From Curvibacter microcysteis (GTDB lineage: Bacteria > Pseudomonadota > Gammaproteobacteria > Burkholderiales > Burkholderiaceae_C): a stretch of DNA of 64,000 bases. The stretch's first letter is position 1; each line of letters begins with the position of its first letter. Of the stretch, positions 34,206 through 42,439 are shown in pieces. A program made the position numbers and the translations under genes. Location: NCBI RefSeq assembly GCF_028649435.1, contig NZ_JAQSIN010000005.1; one strand, 5' to 3'. The notes under the pieces were generated by a model. It was not told the DNA's origin and did no database searches. It saw only the letters and a list, made by a program, of their open reading frames with translations.

Positions 34206-35065
34206 TCTATGTTCGCCGAGATCCGACCCTGATTCCGGAGAATGTGCTGCGTGTCGCCGAGCGAGTACAAGCCAAGCTGGAGGCGCTCCCGCCGGAGAAG
34301 CGCTCTGAGTTCATTGAAAAAAAGTCCCACGTATGGCGTAGCTTCGCGCGCTACCTGGCCAAGATGTCGTACGGCAAATGCTGGTATTCGGAGAGCGACT
34401 GTGTCCAGTCTTTCAAGGATGTGGACCACTACCGCCCGAAGAAGCAAGCCAAACGCAGCGATGCCGAAGCTGATGAAGGCTACCCCTGGCTCGCGTTCTC
34501 GTGGGACAACTTCAGACTCGCCGCGCAGCGATCTAATCAGATCAACCGTGATGAAGACACCGAGGAATCGGTTGGCAAGGGCGCATGGTTTCCGCTCATG
34601 CAGGGCAGCAAGTTGGCCACATGGGATGACCGCTGCGTCGCGGAAGAGCGCCCGGTGCTGCTGGATCCGGCCAGGATTACCGACGTCAGACTCATTGAGG
34701 TCACTGCCACTGGAAAGATGGGGCCAACCCGGCTTTGCCTAGGCGAATACGAACGAACGCGTGTCAGCACCACGGTCAAGTTGCTCGGCCTTGACCTACC
34801 AGGCCTTGTCTCAGCGCGACTGCGCGCCATGCGATTTGTGCAGGAAGTCGTCGAACTTGTGGAGAAGAATAAGACTGCTGCGGAGTTGGGCGAGGCAGCA
34901 TCCGCGTTCGTATCTACACACCTGCGAGCCGATAGCCAGCTGGACATGCTGCAGCGGCTGACGTTGCCTGATCAACCTTTTGCATCAGCTGCAAGAGCAC
35001 AGCTCAAGTTGATGGGCTACGAGGACTTGTGCCTTCGGCTGGAACAGGCAGGGTTGGCTGCATGA
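34202..35065 (+). CDS. HNH nuclease-like protein, Septu PtuB-like, with degenerate zinc knuckles
   Basis: This 287-residue protein follows the PtuA-like ATPase with a 4-bp overlap. It has the HNH core Asp73-Val-Asp75-His76-Tyr-Arg-Pro-Lys80, then Trp-Leu-Ala-Phe-Ser-Trp-Asp-Asn103-Phe-Arg and a later Phe-Pro-Leu, the order seen in PtuB and retron-linked HNH proteins. Canonical members, as I recall them, carry Cys-x-x-Cys before the HNH motif and again before an Asn-rich helix. Here they read Cys60-Trp-Tyr-Ser63 and Ala108-Gln-Arg-Ser111-Asn112, so three of four zinc ligands are gone while the putative catalytic residues remain. It may be a metal-knuckle-free subfamily. Function as a phage-activated nuclease is inferred. 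Confidence 0.75.
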   Translation: MIYVRRDPTLIPENVLRVAERVQAKLEALPPEKRSEFIEKKSHVWRSFARYLAKMSYGKCWYSESDCVQSFKDVDHYRPKKQAKRSDAEADEGYPWLAFSWDNFRLAAQRSNQINRDEDTEESVGKGAWFPLMQGSKLATWDDRCVAEERPVLLDPARITDVRLIEVTATGKMGPTRLCLGEYERTRVSTTVKLLGLDLPGLVSARLRAMRFVQEVVELVEKNKTAAELGEAASAFVSTHLRADSQLDMLQRLTLPDQPFASAARAQLKLMGYEDLCLRLEQAGLAA

Positions 35066-36033
35066 GCGACATCAAACTTTTCCGCCTGGCCAACGGCCAG
35101 GCCACCGAGCTGCAAGGCAACGCCTCCGACCTGGAGAAGCCCTTGCAACACCTCATCGAGGCCCATCTCGAAGTGCTGATCGGCATTCGCTTTCTGGCCA
35201 CCGAGTACTCCACGGGCAAGACCCACGGCGGTCGCATCGACACGCTGGGGCTGGACGAAAACCACTGCCCGGTGATCTTGGAATACAAGCGCTCGGTGGG
35301 CGAGAACGTCATCAACCAAGGCTTGTTCTACCTGGATTGGCTGATGGACCACCAGGCTGAATTCAAGCTGCTCGTGCTTGACAAGTTTGGCAAGGCAGTA
35401 GCTGACGCCATTGATTGGAGTGCCCCGCGCCTTGTGTGCATTGCCGCTGATTTCACCAAGTACGACGGCCATGCGGTGCAGCAAATCAACCGCAACATCG
35501 AGCTGATTCGCTATCGCCGCTTTGGCGATGAGCTTCTGTTGTTTGAGTTGGCCAACGCGTCGTCGGCCTCCAGCCCTAAGCCTGGGGCCAACAAGGCCGT
35601 CAAGCCGATGAAGGGCGCCAAGGACATCGGCGTCGAGAAGACCGTGGGTCCTGACAAGTCCTACGCTGAAACAGTGGCAGTGTTGTCCCCGGCACTGACT
35701 GACCTGTTGACCTCGCTGGAGGACTACACGCTCTCATTGGGTGACGACGTGCAGCGCAAAGAACTGAGGCTTTATGTCGCCTTCAAGCGCCTGAAAAACT
35801 TTGCGACGCTGGTGCCCCAAAAGGGCCGGCTGTTGCTCTACCTGCACTTGGATCCCGCCAAGGTGATGAAACTTTTGCCCAGCGCCAAGGATGTCTCCCA
35901 CAAGGGGCATTGGGGCACGGGCGATGTGGAAGTACCCCTGGCGACGATGGCTGATCTCGAGGCTGTGAAACCGTTCATTGTTCAAGCCTATGAGGGGCGA
36001 TCAATCGGCAGTGGGGCAAGCCCTGTCGAATGA
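35062..36033 (+). CDS. NucS-like PD-(D/E)XK protein with C-terminal DUF5655 domain
   Basis: This 323-residue protein is the last gene of the defence operon, overlapping the HNH-like gene by 4 bp. The N-terminal ~170 residues resemble the NucS/RecB-like nuclease fold: Arg-Ile-Asp60-Thr-Leu-Gly, then Val-Ile-Leu-Glu74-Tyr-Lys76-Arg and Asn-Gln-Gly after it, giving a D-(x13)-ExK active site. A flexible Ala/Lys/Pro linker (about 175-205) joins a C-terminal DUF5655-like domain (about 215-315) of unknown role, possibly nucleic-acid binding. Such proteins recur beside restriction systems. The start at MSDIKLF is preferred over an ATG 11 codons upstream because of the overlap pattern shared by all genes here. 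Confidence 0.8.
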   Translation: MSDIKLFRLANGQATELQGNASDLEKPLQHLIEAHLEVLIGIRFLATEYSTGKTHGGRIDTLGLDENHCPVILEYKRSVGENVINQGLFYLDWLMDHQAEFKLLVLDKFGKAVADAIDWSAPRLVCIAADFTKYDGHAVQQINRNIELIRYRRFGDELLLFELANASSASSPKPGANKAVKPMKGAKDIGVEKTVGPDKSYAETVAVLSPALTDLLTSLEDYTLSLGDDVQRKELRLYVAFKRLKNFATLVPQKGRLLLYLHLDPAKVMKLLPSAKDVSHKGHWGTGDVEVPLATMADLEAVKPFIVQAYEGRSIGSGASPVE

Positions 36034-36035
36034 CT

Positions 36036-36086
36036 GGATGCGGCTGAGCCTGGTCATGACGCGAGTGGCGTCCGCTGACCGCATCC
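36036..36086. repeat. Inverted repeat at the right edge of the defence island
   Basis: GGATGCGG and CCGCATCC form a perfect eight-base inverted repeat separated by 35 bases, starting two bases after the stop codon of the last island gene. The following 225-bp gap up to the sigma-54 regulator holds no gene I can support. The repeat could be a long-loop hairpin marking the end of the operon transcript; there is no T-run. Confidence 0.35.
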
Positions 36087-36258
36087 GGGCGCTCGGGCTC
36101 AACGGTCCGTGCATAGGGCCGTCAAACAGCCAGGTGCTTAACCACACACCTGCCAAGTTTGGCCTTGCGGACGCACGTCGATCCGCTCAAGAGCCACCGC
36201 CAGCGCTAGTTGACCGACCGAGTCAGCCGTGCCCGAACACTGTTTGCCCCTATCCTTC

Positions 36259-38256
36259 TCAAGCCCCCATCCGCCGATAAAGCGTCTGCCGGCTGATGCC
36301 CAGCTGCCGGGCGGCGGCCGACAGGTTGCCCTGGTGCTGCTGGATGGCTTGCTGGATCGCTGCGCGCGAGATGTCGGCCAGCTTTTGCTCGCCGCTCGGG
36401 GGCGTGCCCACGGCCGCAGCGGGCGGGGCGGTGGCGGCGCTGTCGCTGCCGCCCGCCGATGGCGCGGCGGCGCGCTGCAGCAGCTCGCGCAGGTCGTCGC
36501 CCAGGTGGACCCAGTCAATGCAGTGTTCGTCCGGGTCCAGCATGGCGATGGCGGTGCGCAGCACGCTGGCGTATTGGCGCAGGTTGCCGGGCCAGTCGTA
36601 GGCGGCCAGCCGGGCTTGCAGTTCGGGCGCCAGGTGCAGGCGCGGCTCGCCGCTCAGTTCCCGCAGCAGCTTGTCGGTCAGCGCGGCAAAGTCGCTGCGC
36701 GCGCGCAAGGGCGGCAACTGCAGGCTCAGGCCGTTGAGGCGGTAGTACAGGTCGGCGCGGAAGCGCCCGGCCTCGGCCGCTTCGCGCAGCGGCTGGTGGG
36801 TGGCGCAGACCAAGGCAAAGTCCACCGCCACGGCCTCGCCACCGCCCAGCGGGCTGACCTGGCGCTCTTGCAGCACGCGCAGCAGCCGGGTTTGCAGGGC
36901 CAGTGGCATGTCGCCGATCTCATCAAGGAACAGGGTGCCGCCGTCGGCCTCGCGCAGGCGGCCCGGGCGGCCCTCCTTGCGGGCACCGGTGAAGGCCCCA
37001 GCGCTGTAGCCAAACAGCTCGGCCTCGATCAGCTGCTCCGGCAGGGCGGCGCAGTTGATGGCCACAAAAGGGCGGTGGCGGCGCGGCGAGCTGTCGTGCA
37101 GGGCGCGGGCAAACAGCTCTTTGCCGACGCCGGACTCGCCCAGCAGCAGCACCGGGATGGGCTTGCCCGCCACGCGCCGGGCCTTGTCGGCAGCGGCACG
37201 CCAGGCGTGGTCGCCGGTGTCGAGTTGCTGCAAGGCGTCCTGGACTTCGCTGGGGGTGCTTGGCGCGCTGCGGCCTTCGGGCGGGGCGGGGTGGGCGCGC
37301 AGGGTCAGGGGGCGGGCGGGGCTGCGGCCGGGTGGGTTGTGCAGCTGGGCATGAACCGGGCTGCCGTCGCGTCGGTGCAGGCACAGGGGCTGCTGCGGCT
37401 GCTGGTGGGCGCGCAGCAGCAGGGCCTCGAAGCGGGTGTCCAGCACGCGGGCCAGCGGGGTGGCGCCAATGTCCTCGCGCTGCAGGCCCAGCAGCTTCAG
37501 CGCCTGGCGGTTGGCGCCCATGATCCAGCCGTCCTCCGACAGCGCCACGATGCCTTCAGCCAGGGTGCCGATGCCGTGGGCCTGGGGGTGCAGGTGCAGG
37601 CGGGTCTGGTGCTGGCAGCTGGTGAGAAACAGCCGGTTCTCGATCATGCGCGCTGCGGTGTTCACCAGGCCCAGGGTGTGCGGGTGGTGGCTGCGCTGGT
37701 CGCCCGAGATGTCCAGGATGCCCAGCAGCTCGCCGGTGGCCGAGGCGATGGGCGAGGCCGCGCAGGTCAGGAAGTCGTTGCGCTCCAGGTAGTGCTCGGG
37801 GCCGTGGATCTCGATGCCGCAGGACTCGGCCAGCGCGGTGCCGATGGCGTTGGTGCCGCGCTGCGCCTCGTGCCAGTTGGCGCCGGCCTGCAGGGCCACG
37901 CGCTCGGCCTTGCCCAGGAAGTCGGCGTCGCCCAGGGTGTGCATCAGGGTGCCGTGGCGGTCGGCCAGCACCACCATGCTGTGGCTGTGGCGCACCTGCT
38001 CGAACAGGTACTCCATGACCGGCTGGGAGTGGTTGATCAGGTCGCGGTTGCAGGCCAGGGCCTGGCGCAGCTCGCCGCCGCTCAGGTGCTCGGCATGCCG
38101 GCTGTTGTGGCTGGGCGCCAGGCCGGCGGCCAGGCTGCGGCGCCAGGAGCGGGCCACGCGCTCGTCCACGCGGCCCAGGGACAGGTCGTCGCCGCTCAGC
38201 AGGCGCAGCCGGGCTTCGCGCAAGAGCGGGGCGGGAACAGGGTGCAGGTTCGCCAT
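36259..38256 (-). CDS. Sigma-54-dependent transcriptional activator, AcoR-like
   Basis: This 665-residue bacterial enhancer-binding protein activates sigma-54 promoters. It has an N-terminal GAF-like sensor region (about 70-210), a PAS-like stretch (about 225-310), a AAA+ domain with Gly-Glu-Ser-Gly-Val-Gly-Lys-Glu and the sigma-54 contact loop Gly-Ala-Phe-Thr-Gly-Ala, Walker B Leu-Phe-Leu-Asp-Glu-Ile-Gly-Asp, and a C-terminal Fis-type helix-turn-helix ending Ile-Ser-Arg-Gln-Thr-Leu-Tyr-Arg-Arg-Met. The start follows a GGAG site; an ATG seven codons upstream is possible. It diverges from an aldehyde dehydrogenase gene. By analogy with AcoR and AcoR-like activators of alcohol/aldehyde genes, it probably senses an alcohol, aldehyde or acetoin. 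Confidence 0.92.
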   Translation of the reverse strand: MANLHPVPAPLLREARLRLLSGDDLSLGRVDERVARSWRRSLAAGLAPSHNSRHAEHLSGGELRQALACNRDLINHSQPVMEYLFEQVRHSHSMVVLADRHGTLMHTLGDADFLGKAERVALQAGANWHEAQRGTNAIGTALAESCGIEIHGPEHYLERNDFLTCAASPIASATGELLGILDISGDQRSHHPHTLGLVNTAARMIENRLFLTSCQHQTRLHLHPQAHGIGTLAEGIVALSEDGWIMGANRQALKLLGLQREDIGATPLARVLDTRFEALLLRAHQQPQQPLCLHRRDGSPVHAQLHNPPGRSPARPLTLRAHPAPPEGRSAPSTPSEVQDALQQLDTGDHAWRAAADKARRVAGKPIPVLLLGESGVGKELFARALHDSSPRRHRPFVAINCAALPEQLIEAELFGYSAGAFTGARKEGRPGRLREADGGTLFLDEIGDMPLALQTRLLRVLQERQVSPLGGGEAVAVDFALVCATHQPLREAAEAGRFRADLYYRLNGLSLQLPPLRARSDFAALTDKLLRELSGEPRLHLAPELQARLAAYDWPGNLRQYASVLRTAIAMLDPDEHCIDWVHLGDDLRELLQRAAAPSAGGSDSAATAPPAAAVGTPPSGEQKLADISRAAIQQAIQQHQGNLSAAARQLGISRQTLYRRMGA

Positions 38257-38631
38257 TGGGATGTGTCTCCAGGGCACCTGAGGTGCTCGTTTGTCTGCAG
38301 TTTAGGGCCTGCCGGGTCGGTGCGGCCAGGCGCATGGCCACGGACAGAAGACCTGTTCCATTTCTGGACAGCTGTCTGCTGTTGAGACGTCCGTTGGCGG
38401 ACAAGGTGTCCGGCTTCAGCCGGGGCGCTGCGTTCGGTGGGGCCCCGGTGTCGGCTGCTTGCCAAGAAAAAATCCTTTTGAAATCAGTCGCTTGCGTGGC
38501 TGGTGTCGCGCCTGGCCGGGGTGGCGAAGCCCCCGCTGCGCAGGCCCCAGCGCGCTGGCATGGCTCTTGATAAACCAAGGTGTCCAAGGGGCTGGGCCCC
38601 GAGGCGAATTCCATAACACCAGGAGACATTT
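38257..38631. promoter_or_regulatory. Intergenic control region between the AcoR-like activator and the aldehyde dehydrogenase
   Basis: No gene is seen in this 375-bp gap. It holds several TGTCC/GGACA elements near 38340-38412: TGTTCCA-TTTC-TGGACA (imperfect) and GTCCG-TTGG-CGGAC (perfect), followed by TGTCCG. These look like upstream activator sites for the enhancer-binding protein. About 145 bp further on, TGGCATGGCTCTTGAT (38556-38571) approximates a sigma-54 -24/-12 element: the -24 GG is present but the -12 GC reads GA. An AGGAGA ribosome site precedes the dehydrogenase GTG start. Confidence 0.5.
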
Positions 38632-40152
<1,521 letters not shown>

Positions 40153-40196
40153 TCCCGCTGACGCTGGAACCCTGACACAGCGGCTCTCTCCTTGAC

Positions 40197-40240
40197 GCGC
40201 CCCGTCGCCCGGCCTCAGGCTGGGTGCCCGGGCGCTTTTT
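40197..40240 (+). terminator. Intrinsic terminator between the aldehyde dehydrogenase and DUF779 genes
   Basis: GCGCCC and GGGCGC close a GC-rich stem (inner pairing CCCGGC with GCCCGG is also possible) followed directly by TTTTT. It stands 45 bp after the dehydrogenase stop and 23 bp before the DUF779 start, so it may lower expression of the second gene. Confidence 0.7.
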
Positions 40241-40262
40241 AACGTGTGATGGAGGTGTTTTC

Positions 40263-40622
40263 ATGGTCGATAAAGTCATTGCCACGCCGGCGGCGCTGGT
40301 CCTCATCGCGCAGCTGCGTGCCGAGCACGGCAGCTTCTTCTTTCACCAATCGGGCGGCTGCTGCGACAACAGCGCCGCCAACGCCTACCTGCCCGGTGAG
40401 CTGACCATCGGCGCGGGCGATGTTTACCTCGGTCACATCGGTGGCGTCCCGTTCTACATCGGGGCCAAGCAATACGAGTACTGGAAGCACACGCAACTCA
40501 TCATCGATGTGATCGAGGGCAGTGGCGGCACCTTCTCGCTCGAAGGCCCCACCGGCCAAGCCTTTCTGACCCGCTCGCGGGTGTTCACGGACGCGGAGGC
40601 GGCGGCGCTGGGTTTGAGCTGA
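40263..40622 (+). CDS. DUF779 family protein
   Basis: This 119-residue protein belongs to DUF779, small proteins found almost always beside AldB/ExaC-type aldehyde dehydrogenases. Visible features are the Cys-Cys-Asp motif in Ser-Gly-Gly-Cys-Cys-Asp-Asn and Tyr-Ile-Gly-Ala-Lys-Gln-Tyr-Glu-Tyr-Trp. The paired cysteines may bind metal or act in redox chemistry, but the function is unknown. The start is the ATG of MVDKVIA, with GGAGG 7 bases upstream; a longer frame is open but lacks a ribosome site. An intrinsic terminator separates it from the dehydrogenase, so it may be expressed at a lower level by read-through. Confidence 0.88.
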   Translation: MVDKVIATPAALVLIAQLRAEHGSFFFHQSGGCCDNSAANAYLPGELTIGAGDVYLGHIGGVPFYIGAKQYEYWKHTQLIIDVIEGSGGTFSLEGPTGQAFLTRSRVFTDAEAAALGLS

Positions 40623-40698
40623 GCTGAGGTGAGCTGAACGCGGGCCGGTGCAGCGCCCCTCCGTGCCGAGGGTGGGGCCGCGCGCCCCTGAGGGCACT

Positions 40699-41043
40699 TC
40701 AGCCGCTGCGCAAGCGCTTGGTTGGGGGTTTGGCCACCGGCTCCGGCAGGGCCAGGGCGGTGGTGCGCACCAGCTCGACCAGCCAGTCGCGTTCGTCCCA
40801 GTGGTCGGGGTCGATGTGGAAGTAGGGCTTGCCGCCGGGGTAGGGCGGGCGCTCGTCGGCCGACTTGAGCAGGGGGCGGGCGGCCTCGGTGGGCTTGAGG
40901 AACAGTTGCTCGTCGCAGACCAGGCCCACCGGCTTGCCTGCGAGGTACAGGCAGTACTCGCCGAACATCTTGCGCGCGCTCACCGGGCCGGCGGCCGCGA
41001 GCTGGTCCAGCAGGTGGTCGATGGTGCTTTGTCGGGTGGCCAT
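40699..41043 (-). CDS. TfoX/Sxy N-terminal domain protein
   Basis: This 114-residue protein matches the N-terminal domain of TfoX/Sxy, with Lys-Met-Phe-Gly-Glu-Tyr-Cys-Leu-Tyr near residue 25 and a Pro-Tyr-Phe-x-Ile-Asp-Pro motif. Full-length TfoX regulates competence with CRP in gamma-proteobacteria, but the stand-alone N-terminal domain is widespread, and its role is unclear. The C-terminus ends in a short basic tail. Both neighbours are separate units; the upstream gap of 93 bp holds no recognisable element. Confidence 0.85.
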   Translation of the reverse strand: MATRQSTIDHLLDQLAAAGPVSARKMFGEYCLYLAGKPVGLVCDEQLFLKPTEAARPLLKSADERPPYPGGKPYFHIDPDHWDERDWLVELVRTTALALPEPVAKPPTKRLRSG

Positions 41044-41136
41044 GGTCGACTCCTCAGGCGGTGCGGTGGCGCGATTCTGAACCGATCCCCGGGCTTTGCC
41101 AAACGCGTGGACGCTGCCTGCGCCCAGGCCGCGCCC

Positions 41137-41694
41137 TCAGGGCGGGGGGCAACTGGGCTCCACGTCCATGCCCAGGCTGAGGTAGTAGGCCCGCCGCTGC
41201 GGCGGGCGCTTGTCCGTCGTCAAGGTCACGTGCAAGCCCTCCTGGCTGGTGCAGTAATGCACCTGCACCGCACCCGCCGCCCCGGGCCACTGCAGGCGCA
41301 GGGACGACGGCGGCAGCGGTGTGACCGTGGTGCCTGGGGGCAACATCAGGCCCACCCATCCACTGGCTGGTGTGCCTGCGCTGAACTGCGCCGCCTGGCC
41401 CTGGAGGGGCGCTTCATGGCGCATCCAATCGCTGCGTCGGGGGCGTGTCCCCAATCGCACGCAGCACTGCGGCCCCGCCTCGATGGCTGACGGGGTCAGG
41501 GGCAGGTAATGCCATTGCCCGGCAGCGCTGGGTCGGGCCAGGGGCGCGACCGCCACGGCCTGGGTGGGGTCGCGGGCGTCGATCAGCCCCAGCGCTTGCC
41601 ACACCGGGCCTGCCTGGGCACTGCAAGCCCCAAGCCACAAGGCGGTGGCGAGCAGGGCGGGTTTCAGCAAGCGGGGCAGGTCAGCGGCCATCAT
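41137..41694 (-). CDS. Putative lipoprotein overlapping the M15-like peptidase gene
   Basis: This 185-residue protein is of unknown family. The N-terminus is Met-Met-Ala-Ala-Asp-Leu-Pro-Arg-Leu-Leu-Lys followed by a hydrophobic segment and a lipobox Leu-Gly-Ala-Cys, so it is predicted to be a periplasmic lipoprotein. The mature part has four more cysteines and many prolines. Its start lies inside the end of the upstream M15-like gene (14-bp overlap), which implies coupled expression. Two readings fit: a periplasmic immunity protein against that peptidase, or a spanin-like lysis partner. No motif decides between them. Confidence 0.6.
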   Translation of the reverse strand: MMAADLPRLLKPALLATALWLGACSAQAGPVWQALGLIDARDPTQAVAVAPLARPSAAGQWHYLPLTPSAIEAGPQCCVRLGTRPRRSDWMRHEAPLQGQAAQFSAGTPASGWVGLMLPPGTTVTPLPPSSLRLQWPGAAGAVQVHYCTSQEGLHVTLTTDKRPPQRRAYYLSLGMDVEPSCPPP

Positions 41695-42217
41695 CTGACC
41701 AGTGAGGGGGGGCTGATGCCAGTTTGTAGACGCCATAACTGGCGCCAAGTCGATGCAGTCCAGCGTCCGAGGTGATGGTGGTGGAGCGGTTCGAGGCATT
41801 GTTAAAAGATTTGTTCAAATATTGCTCGATCCTCATGTCGATTGCACCGCCTTGCGTGTGCCTCGATTTCAAAGAGGGCTTAAAAACAATCCCAAAATCT
41901 CGGACCATTTGTTCTGCGGCCAGTCTGGATGCATTCAGGTTTAACTCCCCCTTGTCATCTAAGTGGCTCCATTGGATGTCCACTCTGTTCATGTTCGGGA
42001 CTTGGAGTGGGTCCATTTTTTCTTTGGCGATACGCCACGCGTAATGCATCAGGTAGGCACGTTCCGGAGGTCTTAACGTCGCATTGATATGCACGGTTGC
42101 CCCGCCGGCAGTCAAGGCACCAATGAATTTCTCAACTCGGTCCTTGAACCCGACGGCCAAGTCCTGGGTAAGGGTACTGGTCGGAAAGCGACGGACCCAA
42201 TCTCTCCCACTCAACAT
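41681..42217 (-). CDS. M15-like peptidoglycan peptidase (D,D/L,D-carboxypeptidase fold)
   Basis: This 178-residue protein has features of M15 zinc peptidases: Ser-Arg-His-Thr-Gln-Gly-Gly-Ala-Ile-Asp-Met near residue 117-127, giving the His-(x6)-Asp zinc pair, and Pro-Pro-His-Trp near the C-terminus for the third ligand. Thr-Leu-Arg-Pro-Pro-Glu-Arg-Ala-Tyr-Leu-Met resembles the family's upstream Arg motif. It has no signal peptide, so it must reach peptidoglycan by lysis or by dedicated secretion. An unusually strong AAAGGAGG ribosome site precedes the ATG. The gene is AT-richer than its neighbours, suggesting transfer. It overlaps a lipoprotein gene. Confidence 0.7.
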   Translation of the reverse strand: MLSGRDWVRRFPTSTLTQDLAVGFKDRVEKFIGALTAGGATVHINATLRPPERAYLMHYAWRIAKEKMDPLQVPNMNRVDIQWSHLDDKGELNLNASRLAAEQMVRDFGIVFKPSLKSRHTQGGAIDMRIEQYLNKSFNNASNRSTTITSDAGLHRLGASYGVYKLASAPPHWSDDGR

Positions 42218-42241
42218 GGTCGTACCTCCTTTGAAATTGAA

Positions 42242-42306
42242 GACGCAGCAGGGGATTGCTGCGTCGGAGGTACTTTGAATTCATGCTCGCTCCTTCAGGG
42301 AAGGAG
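42242..42306 (-). promoter_or_regulatory. Two tandem hairpins in the leader of the M15-like gene
   Basis: GACGCAGCA-GGGGAT-TGCTGCGTC is a perfect nine-base stem with a six-base loop, ending 25 bp before the M15-like start. CTCCTT-CAGGG-AAGGAG, a six-base stem, lies 24 bp further upstream. Neither has a T-run on the coding strand. On this strand the second stem also forms an AAGGAG ribosome site five bases ahead of an ATG at 42284 that opens a 49-codon frame overlapping the M15-like start. A leader-peptide or translational control element is possible. Confidence 0.4.
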
Positions 42307-42439
42307 AGGGTTTGCCGGTGCTGTCGGGCATCTAGGAGGTCGTGGTTGGGCGAACCACTGGGCCGACTGGCTTACATCGTTGCGTCTGCCCAAGGTTGAA
42401 AGAGATGCTTTTGTGCTGGCATGATGCAGCAGCCAAACC

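Noticed and set aside
35978..36280. 100-codon forward frame after the defence island
   Set aside because: Overlaps the end of the NucS-like gene, no ribosome site and no protein-like pattern.
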